The translations under genes were made by a program, and so were the position numbers. 7,558 nucleotides of DNA from assembly GCA_002483395.1 (NCBI GenBank), contig DLHV01000143.1:3537-11094 (forward strand). The letters run 5' to 3'. Origin of the DNA: Chloracidobacterium sp. UBA7659 (GTDB lineage Bacteria > Acidobacteriota > Blastocatellia > Pyrinomonadales > Pyrinomonadaceae). Of this stretch, positions 1-6,597 are shown one piece after another. Position 1 is the stretch's first letter. Each line of letters starts with the position of its first letter. The notes beneath the pieces are model-generated. The model was not told where the DNA came from, made no database searches, and saw only the letters and a list, made by a program, of their open reading frames with translations.

Positions 1-151
1 GCATTACCTTAAAATCGCCAAAGGAAAGAAACTCCCAACCTGGCGCGGTGAAATCGCGTTCGAAGCCGAGCTTGTCGACATAATACTCTGCTTCGATTGC
101 CAAATCTTTCACGGCAAGAACGTGCCGGGTTTGAATGATCTTTCGTTCCAT
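1..151 (-). CDS. VOC-fold (glyoxalase/bleomycin-resistance-like) protein, N-terminal part
   Basis: Only the first 50 codons lie in the window; the gene runs off the left edge. The peptide starts MERKIIQTRHVLAVKD and continues with AEYYVDKLGF, the usual first beta-alpha unit of the vicinal oxygen chelate superfamily ('H-x-x-x-V-x-D-x4-A-x2-Y-x3-LGF'). His10 is at the position that binds metal in metal-dependent members. These proteins act in the cytoplasm as glyoxalases, ring-cleaving dioxygenases, epimerases or drug-binding proteins, and the fragment cannot say which. The ATG lies 4 bases after the stop of the upstream membrane-protein gene, so the two are probably co-transcribed and perhaps translationally coupled. 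I see no strong Shine-Dalgarno. Family assignment is fairly sure; substrate is unknown. Confidence 0.75.
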   Translation of the reverse strand, partial: MERKIIQTRHVLAVKDLAIEAEYYVDKLGFERDFTAPGWEFLSFGDFKVM

Positions 152-155
152 ATTT

Positions 156-1379
156 TTAGAGATAACTCAATGCCCAATGCTTGTTTCGTTTCTTTAGATT
201 GCCCCACCACCGGCACAACGGATACAGAATAACGAGACCGGCGATCCATGCGGCATATACAACCCATAAAGGAAAACCATGGCCCGGCGGGGCTTTCTGT
301 CCCATTTCGAAGAGAGCAAGGAAGAGGTAGCTCGGATCCTTTCCGGCCAGATAGCTGAGCAGCACAGCGGCACCATGTGCCCAAGCCCATTGGAGAAAAT
401 AGAAGAACAACGGCACGCGGCCAAAGGTTATCGAGATCCGCTGCCCAACGGATTTGCCTTCGATCCGGTCCGCAAGCGCGAGGACGATCAACGCCGGGCC
501 GAGCGTCATCAATAGAAAAAGCAGCGAAGGCGGATATTTCGTCGTGTTTAGGAAGGAGAGAAATGTTTCGACGCCAGTTTCCTGATACTTCCAATGAGAA
601 GGATCGCCGTATACGTTCACAAGGCGGACGACAACAAAAAGAACCGTCGCGAGCAAGCCCAGCGCCAGCAAAAGTTTTCGGCGCTTTGCGCTATCCCAAC
701 TATAGATCGACCCCAGCGCATAACCTGCCATCATCGCGCCGACCCACGGGATCAGCGGATAGGCAACAAATGCCTGCGAGTCGCCGAACAAACGAACCAC
801 GCCGGGCTGGTGAAGAATGATCCAGATGGCCTGCGAGAGATCTGGCGGTGGCGTTCCGGCGAAGGCGATGTTCGGCGGGACCTGAAAGCCGTCGAGCAAA
901 TTATGCAGCACGATCATCAAAATACCCGCAATGCCGACAATCTTACCTGGCAGATAGATCAGCGCGGCCATCGCGATCATCGAAACGCCGATCACCCAGA
1001 TGACCTGCGCCATGCCGAAGAACGAATAATCGAGATTGAAAACGATCAGAAATCGAATTAGCGTGAATTCAAGAAAGATCAGCCACAAACCGCGTGTCCA
1101 AAGGAACCCTGAAAGCTCTCCGTTGCTTTTGCCGTTGGCTTTCTGCAGATAGATGCTGACCCCTGAGAGAAATACAAAGACCGGCGCGCAAAAGTGCGTG
1201 ATCCAACGGGTAAAGAAAACCGCGACGGTGGTGGTCGCCGGGTCCGTGGGGTCGGACTGCAGGGCACCCGCGTGCACGAACTCACGCGTATGGTCCAGCA
1301 GCATTATCATCATCACGATCCCGCGAAGGAAATCTATTGAGTAAATGCGTTCCTTAATCTTTTTTTTGGCTTCAGTCAT
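156..1379 (-). CDS. DUF1624 / HGSNAT-like multi-pass membrane acyltransferase family protein
   Basis: This 407-residue integral membrane protein has roughly ten hydrophobic segments and a short charged N-terminus. Residues 13-35 hold the family signature: 'YSIDFLRG', then a hydrophobic helix, then 'LLDHTREFVH'. Asp16, Arg19, Asp29 and His30 match the conserved first helix of the DUF1624/COG3503 group, which is related to eukaryotic heparan-alpha-glucosaminide N-acetyltransferase and bacterial YeiB. Family knowledge suggests acyl or acetyl transfer across the inner membrane to a sugar or similar acceptor, but bacterial substrates are mostly undefined. The second half holds more spans (about 205-225, 235-255, 285-302, 320-342, 370-390) and a basic C-terminal tail. 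The gene follows the HAD gene by 61 bases and is followed 4 bases later by a VOC gene. The ribosome binding site is weak. Family call is solid; the reaction is inference. Confidence 0.8.
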   Translation of the reverse strand: MTEAKKKIKERIYSIDFLRGIVMMIMLLDHTREFVHAGALQSDPTDPATTTVAVFFTRWITHFCAPVFVFLSGVSIYLQKANGKSNGELSGFLWTRGLWLIFLEFTLIRFLIVFNLDYSFFGMAQVIWVIGVSMIAMAALIYLPGKIVGIAGILMIVLHNLLDGFQVPPNIAFAGTPPPDLSQAIWIILHQPGVVRLFGDSQAFVAYPLIPWVGAMMAGYALGSIYSWDSAKRRKLLLALGLLATVLFVVVRLVNVYGDPSHWKYQETGVETFLSFLNTTKYPPSLLFLLMTLGPALIVLALADRIEGKSVGQRISITFGRVPLFFYFLQWAWAHGAAVLLSYLAGKDPSYLFLALFEMGQKAPPGHGFPLWVVYAAWIAGLVILYPLCRWWGNLKKRNKHWALSYL

Positions 1380-1440
1380 AGGGATTCTTGTATAGTGGAT
1401 AATCTTTCTGGGCGCCTTTATTGCTGCTACTTTACCGAGT

Positions 1441-2115
1441 TCATTCTTTTAGTCGCCCAGGACCGAGCATATCGGCCAGAGACGTGATCGGCTTTATATC
1501 GTATTCCGGATGCCCGTGGCTCAGATTAGCAAATTCGCTCGGCACACCGAAGAAGGTCACACCTGCCGCCTTTGCCATCTCAAAATCGGCAGTAGCGTCG
1601 CCGACATAAACCGCTTCGCACGGCGAGATCGAAAGCTCATTCAATGCAAGATCCAAACCCTCAGGTGATGGCTTTGGCTTGCGGACGTCATCGCCGGTAA
1701 CAATGGTTGTGAAATGCGATGCGATCTTCAGTCTGTGAATATCGTTTGTTACGCGGGTTTTTGATCCCGAGGTGACAATCCCTAGCGTAAAACCCGCGAG
1801 CAAACTAACCAACATGTCTCGAACACCAGGAAAAAGCTTCGGCATCTGCTTATCGGCCGCTTCGAGCCAAATCGCGTTTGCCTCATTCCAATGCTCCTGG
1901 GCAAGGCCAAATGCTTCGTAAGTCTGATACCAGTTAGGAGAATAACTTCTTAGAAACATCTCCTTCGATATTTCGATCCCGAAACGGCCGAACATTACTT
2001 CGTAGGCGGTATAATGAATCGGAAACGAATCAATAAGGGTTCCGTCGAGATCAAAGAGTACAGCTTTGATTGATCCCTGATTGCGGTCAAAGAATCCGCC
2101 TGTGTTCCTATCCAT
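1441..2115 (-). CDS. HAD-superfamily hydrolase (phosphoglycolate phosphatase / beta-phosphoglucomutase-like)
   Basis: A cytoplasmic phosphatase of the haloacid dehalogenase superfamily, 224 residues from the chosen start. Motif I is 'VLFDLDGTLIDSF' (nucleophile Asp22, acid/base Asp24), motif II 'IVTSGS' (Thr115, Ser116), motif III 'RKPKPSPEG' (Lys146) and motif IV 'YVGDATADFEMAKAAG' (Asp173, Asp177). The helical insert after motif I (about residues 30-95) is a C1-type cap, as in phosphoglycolate phosphatase and beta-phosphoglucomutase relatives. All catalytic residues are present. The substrate cannot be told; a small phosphorylated metabolite is likely. An upstream extension of 32 codons is open, but it overlaps the ankyrin gene and lacks a better ribosome site. 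The ATG used here lies 10 bases after the ankyrin stop, with a weak GAG upstream. It is likely co-transcribed with the ankyrin and VOC genes. Confidence 0.88.
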   Translation of the reverse strand: MDRNTGGFFDRNQGSIKAVLFDLDGTLIDSFPIHYTAYEVMFGRFGIEISKEMFLRSYSPNWYQTYEAFGLAQEHWNEANAIWLEAADKQMPKLFPGVRDMLVSLLAGFTLGIVTSGSKTRVTNDIHRLKIASHFTTIVTGDDVRKPKPSPEGLDLALNELSISPCEAVYVGDATADFEMAKAAGVTFFGVPSEFANLSHGHPEYDIKPITSLADMLGPGRLKE

Positions 2116-2125
2116 TATTAGCTCG

Positions 2126-2674
2126 TTAGACCGATTTGGCATGGTTAAGCGCTTCGGCAACGAGCCTTTTTGTTTCGGCTGACGGGACGTTCTGCTCGCG
2201 CCACCATTCAAGCGTACCGGGTTCGATCGCCGCTCCAGCCGCGATCAACAATTCGATAATCGCGGCATGGCTGTCTTTGTGCTCATTTACCGCCGACCAG
2301 AGACCTTGTCCAAGCATCGTGCCGCCGTAAAGATTCTCGATTTCAAGCGGAATTTGCTTCTCGATCAGCATTTTTACCGTGTCGAGGTGGCCGCTGCTGA
2401 CCGCATAATGCGGCCCGGCAAGCCACGTTTTCATCCCGGTGTAAGGATCAAGCTCTTTATCCAATAGATACCGGGCGGTTTCGGTGCGGCCAAGCATACA
2501 GGAACACGTCAGAGCCTCGGCAAGCATCTCCGGCTCGTTGTCAAAATTGCCATTCTCGAACCACTCTATGATTTGCTTATCAAATCCCCCCGATCCGTCA
2601 AGCATTTCTTCGAGCGCAGTAAAGTTGCCTTTGTCGAGATGATGCAACGCCTTTAACCAAAGTTCATTCACCAT
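2126..2674 (-). CDS. Small ankyrin-repeat protein
   Basis: A soluble 182-residue protein without a signal peptide or membrane span. About three ankyrin repeats can be traced: residues 48-78 ('EMLAEALTCSCMLGRTETARYLLDKE'), 84-115 ('LAGPHYAVSSGHLDTVKMLIEKQIP') and 118-150 ('GTMLGQGLWSAVNEHKD...IIELLIAAGA'). The helix-turn-helix 'GHLDTVKMLIEK' is the clearest. The first 45 residues are helical ('LKALHHLDKGNFTALEEML') and may form a degenerate capping repeat. Ankyrin repeats bind proteins and carry no enzymatic activity, so no specific function is proposed. The ATG lies 11 bases inside the upstream VOC gene, which points to translational coupling; only a weak G-rich site precedes it. The HAD gene follows after 10 bases. 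Confidence 0.8.
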   Translation of the reverse strand: MVNELWLKALHHLDKGNFTALEEMLDGSGGFDKQIIEWFENGNFDNEPEMLAEALTCSCMLGRTETARYLLDKELDPYTGMKTWLAGPHYAVSSGHLDTVKMLIEKQIPLEIENLYGGTMLGQGLWSAVNEHKDSHAAIIELLIAAGAAIEPGTLEWWREQNVPSAETKRLVAEALNHAKSV

Positions 2675-3071
2675 CGACGCCCCATTGAAAGCACAAATTG
2701 TAATTATCAGGATCGCGTATGTAGAGTTGCTTCATGCCATATGAAGTGACTAGCGGTGGATCGAGATCGATGTTTTTGGATTTTAGATACTCGTAAGCTG
2801 CATCAATATCAGGACAACCGAAATAAAGGCAAGTGTCGCCGTGCCATTTTGTGCGTTCGGCAGATGGTTCGTTTGGCTCACTTCCAGGTTCGTATTGATC
2901 GTTGAGCATCAGATCGACGCCTTGCCAACGCAGCCAAACCCAGCTCGAATCGTCGCCGCCGCCCGCATCGGTGACGACCTCAAATCCGAGAATGTCGCGA
3001 TAGAACGCTAACGCCCTCGGCATGTTGAAAACTTGAATAAGCGGCGTCATTCCATCGATCTCGATCGGCAT
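2664..3071 (-). CDS. VOC-fold (glyoxalase/bleomycin-resistance-like) protein
   Basis: A complete 135-residue cytoplasmic protein with two beta-alpha-beta3 halves: residues 8-60 ('MTPLIQVFNMPRALAFYRDILGFEVV', 'WVWLRWQGVDLMLND') and 75-131 ('HGDTCLYFGCPDIDAAYEYLKSKNI', 'YIRDPDNYNLCFQW'). This is the common single-domain VOC size and fits proteins annotated as bleomycin resistance or glyoxalase-like. The C-terminal metal-ligand Glu of metal-dependent glyoxalases ('DPdGn.iEl') appears to be Cys127, and the first ligand position is Gln13 rather than His. The site is therefore probably not a classic glyoxalase I centre, and a binding or non-canonical role is possible. The start is set by a perfect GGAGG 6 bases upstream; a 20-codon longer frame was rejected. 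Its 3' end overlaps the ankyrin start by 11 bases. Confidence 0.85.
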   Translation of the reverse strand: MPIEIDGMTPLIQVFNMPRALAFYRDILGFEVVTDAGGGDDSSWVWLRWQGVDLMLNDQYEPGSEPNEPSAERTKWHGDTCLYFGCPDIDAAYEYLKSKNIDLDPPLVTSYGMKQLYIRDPDNYNLCFQWGVDGE

Positions 3072-3077
3072 CTTTAA

Positions 3078-3082
3078 CCTCC
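3078..3082 (-). promoter_or_regulatory. Shine-Dalgarno site deciding the VOC start
   Basis: The minus strand reads GGAGG here, 6 bases before the ATG at 3071. It is one of only two textbook ribosome sites in the window and rules out the longer in-frame start 20 codons upstream. A 7-base inverted repeat (TCCGCAA at 3128-3122 against TTGCGGA at 3086-3080, minus strand) could pair over part of this site. Confidence 0.8.
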
Positions 3083-3143
3083 GCAAAAGATTGGTTTGAG
3101 AATTAATTGATGTACGGAGAATTGCGGACAAGTGTTTCGTGAA

Positions 3144-3416
3144 TCAGCTTCTTCCGTTCCGAACGGCCGCACGCCCTTTTGCGCGAGCAGCTTCGATTTC
3201 GCGGTCGCGCGGCGGTGCGTTTGTGACAAGCGAATTGAGCATTTCCTGTGCAGCAGCAGCGACCCGCTCTACCGCAAGATTGAATGCTTCTTCGTTTGCC
3301 ATCGATGGCTTATTAAAACCCGACAGTTTTCGCACAAACTGCAATGCCGACGCAGTCACCTCATCGGTCGTCGCCGGCGGCTCAAAATTAAACAGCGTTT
3401 TGATATTTCTGCACAT
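3144..3416 (-). CDS. DUF2277 family small protein
   Basis: A 90-residue soluble protein that matches DUF2277 as I know the family. It has the invariant N-terminus 'MCRNIKTLFNFEPPAT', then 'ASALQFVRKLSGFNKPS', then 'VTNAPPRDREIEAARAKGRA' near the C-terminus. The family is widespread in bacteria, is typically 80-95 residues long and has no established function. Cys2 and Arg3 directly after the initiator Met are strongly conserved. There is no signal peptide or membrane span, and the C-terminal third is basic and probably helical. The ATG sits 14 bases downstream of a long hairpin that begins in the hydrolase gene, with only a weak GAG ribosome site. The next gene (VOC) begins 72 bases further on. 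The family assignment is confident; no role is assigned. Confidence 0.88.
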   Translation of the reverse strand: MCRNIKTLFNFEPPATTDEVTASALQFVRKLSGFNKPSMANEEAFNLAVERVAAAAQEMLNSLVTNAPPRDREIEAARAKGRAAVRNGRS

Positions 3417-3430
3417 AGCTCAATCATTAC

Positions 3431-3506
3431 GGACGGAAACGCGAGTGTCAACGAGCGTGCAACACGCGTGTCGAAGGCACGCTCTTTTACAGTCGCGTTT
3501 CCGCCC
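3431..3506. repeat. 76-base imperfect inverted repeat (large hairpin) over the hydrolase stop
   Basis: The arms at 3431-3460 and 3477-3506 are reverse complements at 26 of 30 positions by my alignment, around a 16-base loop (3461-3476). The core parts are perfect: 11 bp (3434-3444 with 3493-3503) and 8 bp (3453-3460 with 3477-3484). The loop carries a self-complementary ACACGCGTGT. On the minus strand one of the four mismatches becomes a G-U pair, so pairing is slightly better in the sense transcript. The right arm contains the last five to six codons and the TAA of the hydrolase. No U-run follows on the minus strand, so it is not a standard intrinsic terminator for these genes. TTTT follows the inner stem on the plus strand. 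It could act as a 3' stabiliser, a weak or factor-assisted terminator, or be a mobile miniature repeat. Confidence 0.75.
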
Positions 3507-4164
3507 AGCCCTTCGTCACGCGGGCAATCTCGGCGAAGACATCTTCGGCAGAAGTGCGCGTCTTCTTGAGAATTTTGTAACTGTGATCGGCGGTGTCAAT
3601 GAGATGAAGCGTCGCCGGTTCGCCGAGTCTTTCCACCATGGGCTTGAGCAGATCGAGCTCGGCAAGCGCGTCGCGCGTTCCAGTAAGGAAAAGCATCGGG
3701 ATGTCAATATTTACGAGATGCTCGGCACGCTTCGTGTCGGGCCGTCCTGGCAGATGCAGCGGAAACGAAAAGAAGACGAGTCCCTTGACACCATCGAGCG
3801 GCTGTTCGCTCTGCGCCGTCGATGTCATACGCCCGCCAAACGAATGCCCGCCCGCCAGCAAAGTAAGATCCGGCGCCGCTTTGTGTGCTGCCTTTACGGC
3901 ATTCCTAATCGTTGCAACACAAGTTTCCGTCGAATTCCGCCCGCCGCCTTTTTCCGAATACGGAAAGTTATACCGAAACGTCGCAATACCTTGCTCAGCC
4001 AGCGCCTCGGCAATTTTTTGCATCGTCGCATGACGCATATTCGTGCTCGCACCGTGGCCAAACACCAGCAAGTGCGTCGCACCGTCCGGCCGCATCAGCA
4101 ACGCCGACACGTCGCCTTTTTCGGGTGTAGCGAGAACCACTAATTCGGTGATAGCGTCCGCCAT
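3487..4164 (-). CDS. Alpha/beta hydrolase, KANL3/TEX30-like (dienelactone-hydrolase-like) family
   Basis: A 225-residue cytoplasmic serine hydrolase. The early strand and turn 'LLVFGHGAST' (33-41) forms the oxyanion region. The nucleophile elbow is 'GGHSFGGRM' with Ser108. The acid is probably Asp165 in 'LFLTGTRDALA', and the base is His194 in 'LIDTADHSYK'. The triad order and the segments 'FRYNFPYSEKG' and 'FFSFPLHLPGRP' fit the bacterial group related to eukaryotic KANL3/TEX30 (Abhydrolase_11), whose substrates are generally unknown. Nothing suggests secretion. The gene starts 6 bases after the stop of the nucleotidyltransferase-like gene, so they are probably one transcript, though no clear Shine-Dalgarno is seen. 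Its stop codon lies inside the 76-base inverted repeat. The enzyme class is confident; the substrate is not. Confidence 0.87.
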   Translation of the reverse strand: MADAITELVVLATPEKGDVSALLMRPDGATHLLVFGHGASTNMRHATMQKIAEALAEQGIATFRYNFPYSEKGGGRNSTETCVATIRNAVKAAHKAAPDLTLLAGGHSFGGRMTSTAQSEQPLDGVKGLVFFSFPLHLPGRPDTKRAEHLVNIDIPMLFLTGTRDALAELDLLKPMVERLGEPATLHLIDTADHSYKILKKTRTSAEDVFAEIARVTKGWAETRL

Positions 4165-4170
4165 GCAAAT

Positions 4171-4761
4171 CTACTTACTAGTTTCGCGGTGCAGCAGAAA
4201 ATCGGCGTAGTCGAATTCGCTCTGCAATTCCTTAAAGATAAAAAATGCTGATCTTTTGCCTACCGCCTTGATCAGGTTACGTTCGATCAATTTTCTATCG
4301 ACTAAGCCATCTTGCTGGAGCAGCCAGATCAGATCGAGTTTATCTTTGGCGCGAGCCGCGAGGTGTTTCATCACGACCAGCCATTCCGTCGAGATTATCT
4401 TTAGGTCCGAATCGGTCTCGAGCGCTCCTGCGAGGGCTACTTCGTAAATCTTTCTCAATTCGTCATTTCTTACGATCACATCAACCGTAACTGTGCGTCG
4501 CCCCACCTCGACGCGATAGCTCTCGCCGCCAAAATTAAGCTCTCCGTGACTCTCCAATGGAAGAATCTGTTGCGCAAGCATATCTACGTCCGTCGTCGCA
4601 CGTGTAAAACCGTAGATATGCATCGCAATGCCGCCGGCTAGAGCAATCGCGATGCCGTTCTTATCAGCAACTTTCGCCGTAGCCTTTGCCGCCTCGATCC
4701 CGACCTCGGTTGGTATCGATGCCTTGACCGATGAGCTGTTTATTTTTACTTTACGCGGCAT
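4171..4761 (-). CDS. Nucleotidyltransferase-fold protein (AbiEii/MNT-like), orphan
   Basis: A 196-residue soluble protein with the minimal nucleotidyltransferase pattern. 'ALAGGIAMHIYGFTRATTDVDML' (residues 40-62) gives the GG motif (Gly43-Gly44) and the paired acids Asp58 and Asp60. 'VTVDVI' supplies a third acid, Asp94, on a later strand. A helical segment 'WLVVMKHLAARAKDKLDLIWLL' (127-148) resembles the region after the catalytic core in AbiEii/DUF6036-type proteins. Relatives include type IV toxins such as AbiEii and antitoxins such as MNT, which transfer nucleotides to tRNA or to protein partners. Neither an AbiEi-type antitoxin nor a HEPN partner is adjacent, so a toxin or antitoxin role is not shown. 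It is followed closely by the hydrolase (6 bases) and lies 47 bases after the TPR gene. The ribosome site is weak. Fold is likely; function is open. Confidence 0.75.
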   Translation of the reverse strand: MPRKVKINSSSVKASIPTEVGIEAAKATAKVADKNGIAIALAGGIAMHIYGFTRATTDVDMLAQQILPLESHGELNFGGESYRVEVGRRTVTVDVIVRNDELRKIYEVALAGALETDSDLKIISTEWLVVMKHLAARAKDKLDLIWLLQQDGLVDRKLIERNLIKAVGKRSAFFIFKELQSEFDYADFLLHRETSK

Positions 4762-4808
4762 CTTGAAACAGTACGACCAAATTCGGCTATTTGTTGCCCC
4801 GGCCTTGT

Positions 4809-6590
4809 CTATTCCGGCAAACCCATCCGTTTCAGCAAATCCTTGTATCGCGGGTCATCCCGGATAGCGTCGAATGCCGGATCAATTCTCATTCTCGGTA
4901 AGAAAATATCCTTATCCTCAAATGATGTTTCCAGTTCGGCAAATGCCTTATCTTTATCGCCCAGTGCCGAATAAATACACGCGATCCAGTATGTGCGAAC
5001 ATATTGAGTTTTTTGCATTTCTTTCATTTGCTCGATATATTGCTCTGCCTCCGCCCGCTTCCCGGATTTAGCGTAAGCGTAGCTCACGATGAAGAGTAAT
5101 TCGGGTTTTGAAGGTGACTTTTGTAAACCTTCCTTACCGAGCAAAACTGCATCGTCGTATTTTGTGTTCGAGATATAAGCTAAACCCAGCCAAAATCTGC
5201 CGATTAGAAAATTCTGGTCGAGTTCGTATGCTTTTCTGGCTTGCTCCAATGCTTTCTCGTTCTTTCGGGCGTAGAGATAGCCGGTTACAAGAACCGCATT
5301 GCTGATGAGTGACAGCGGTTCCAATTCTACGGAGCGTTCTATTTCAGAGACGACCTCATCCGGTCTTTTCATCGGAGCCAGATAACTTGTCGCATATACA
5401 AGATGCGAATAAGAAACGGCTGGATTTATTTCGATAGATCGTTTAAATCTTCGTTCGGATTCCGCCCAATCCCAATCGAAGATCGCCAGCGAATCCGCCA
5501 GAGCGGTGTTTGCTTCCGCAAGTTCAGGATCAATCTCCAAGGCACGTCTCGCTGCTGCTTTGGCTTGGGGAATTGCTTCTTTGGGTGAAACATGCGGGTC
5601 TTTCCCCATTGAATTGTAAGCATTTGCAATGCCGACATACGCTAAGGCATATAACGGATCAAGGGCGATAGCCTGCTTATACTGCTCGATGGCTTTGAGA
5701 GTAGAATCTTTAGTGCGTTTTGCCCAGTAGAACTGTCCTTTCAGATAAAACTGATACGCTTCGTTGTTGTCAGTGTATTTCTTCGCCAGCTTTTGCTCAC
5801 TCGCACCCGACAGTTTCAGTTGCAGTTTGTTGGTGATTTCAGACGCAATTTCTCTTTGCGTGTTCAGTAATTCCGATATCTTGCGTTCATACTGCTCGCC
5901 CCACAGCGATTTGCCGTTTCGCGTGTCAACCAGATTAACGCTGATGGTCAGATTGTCGCCGCGTTGCGTGATTCGTCCGGTCATCACCGAATCAACCCCC
6001 AATTCTTTGGCGACAATTTGCGGGTCGGTTTCCTTGCCTTTGTAACGAAAAACCGAACTCGTCGGACTGACTTTCAAATCAGGAAGTTGCGAAAGGCGAT
6101 AAATCAACGATTCTGCCAAACCATCGGAAAGATACTCGGAATCCGCATTACCGCTCCGATTTTCAAAAGGCAGAACGGCGATTGAACCAATCGTTCCAGA
6201 ATTACCGGCGTTAAAATATCGATAACCAAAAAATCCACCGACCAAAACCAGAACCGCCACGCCCAGCGCCGCCAGCGGCTTTGCCGCTCGTCGAGCAGAA
6301 AAACTCCGCTTTTCCGACAACTCGCCCAAAGATCTTTGAGGCTCCGCCTCCGTTCCGCGCGGAAGGATAGCAGTTTGGTCGGTTGTGCTGATCTGAGCGC
6401 GCGTCTGTGCTTCGCCCGGAGCCGCAGTCGAGTGCAGGATCGCCGTCGCGGGTTCGTCGCCCGCGAGGAACCCAGTCGCTATCGCTCCCAGTTCTGACCT
6501 GGCCGGACCGTAGAGCAACTCCGCTCCGTCGTCGAGACAGAACATCATCGTATTGTCGTACTCGCGGCCACATTGAGGGCATCGTTTCAT
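4809..6590 (-). CDS. Zinc-ribbon / TolB-FlgO-like / TPR membrane protein
   Basis: A 593-residue protein with a clear order of parts. Residues 4-21 hold a zinc-ribbon-like motif with Cys4, Cys7 and Cys18; the usual fourth Cys is replaced in 'FCLDDG'. A low-complexity Ala/Gly/Thr-rich linker follows to about 100. One membrane span covers about 104-126, preceded by Arg/Lys, so the N-terminus should be cytoplasmic. Residues 135-260 form a TolB/FlgO-like domain ('SIAVLPFENRSG', 'YLSDGLAESLIYRLSQLPDLKV', 'ELGVDSVMTGRI'). TPRs run from about 275 to 560, with 'AIEQYKQAIALDPLYALAYVGIANAY' the clearest. The end 'FDAIRDDPRYKDLLKRMGLP' is typical. In Acidobacteriota similar modules are often fused to Ser/Thr kinases; no kinase is present here. 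A protein-binding or sensory role is inferred. The gene begins 7 bases after the hmgA remnant, with no good ribosome site. Confidence 0.85.
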   Translation of the reverse strand: MKRCPQCGREYDNTMMFCLDDGAELLYGPARSELGAIATGFLAGDEPATAILHSTAAPGEAQTRAQISTTDQTAILPRGTEAEPQRSLGELSEKRSFSARRAAKPLAALGVAVLVLVGGFFGYRYFNAGNSGTIGSIAVLPFENRSGNADSEYLSDGLAESLIYRLSQLPDLKVSPTSSVFRYKGKETDPQIVAKELGVDSVMTGRITQRGDNLTISVNLVDTRNGKSLWGEQYERKISELLNTQREIASEITNKLQLKLSGASEQKLAKKYTDNNEAYQFYLKGQFYWAKRTKDSTLKAIEQYKQAIALDPLYALAYVGIANAYNSMGKDPHVSPKEAIPQAKAAARRALEIDPELAEANTALADSLAIFDWDWAESERRFKRSIEINPAVSYSHLVYATSYLAPMKRPDEVVSEIERSVELEPLSLISNAVLVTGYLYARKNEKALEQARKAYELDQNFLIGRFWLGLAYISNTKYDDAVLLGKEGLQKSPSKPELLFIVSYAYAKSGKRAEAEQYIEQMKEMQKTQYVRTYWIACIYSALGDKDKAFAELETSFEDKDIFLPRMRIDPAFDAIRDDPRYKDLLKRMGLPE

Positions 6591-6597
6591 AAAATTT

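Noticed and set aside
377..1061. Two overlapping plus-strand open frames of about 150 codons
   Set aside because: They are antisense to the DUF1624 membrane-protein gene and encode charged, low-complexity sequence without family motifs.
2116..2211. A 32-codon N-terminal extension of the HAD protein
   Set aside because: It overlaps the end of the ankyrin gene, reads as non-conserved polar sequence, and the ATG at 2115 fits the usual distance to the first HAD motif and follows the ankyrin stop by 10 bases.
3072..3131. A 20-codon N-terminal extension of the VOC protein
   Set aside because: A perfect GGAGG stands 6 bases before the ATG at 3071, and VOC proteins usually begin just before the first beta strand.
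3453..3488. Intrinsic terminator on the plus strand (stem followed by TTTT)
   Set aside because: An 8-bp stem and a T-run exist, but no plus-strand gene ends here. The larger 30-base-arm inverted repeat explains the pattern better.
3445..3492. Integron attC site within the long inverted repeat
   Set aside because: The imperfect-arm structure is reminiscent, but I could not find the GTTRRRY/RYYYAAC core sites at the ends, and the neighbours are ordinary chromosomal genes.
3139..4143. A 334-codon open frame on the plus strand
   Set aside because: It lies antisense to the hydrolase and DUF2277 genes, both of which have clear family motifs. Its translation is rich in Arg and Ser with no recognisable domain, as is typical of a shadow frame.
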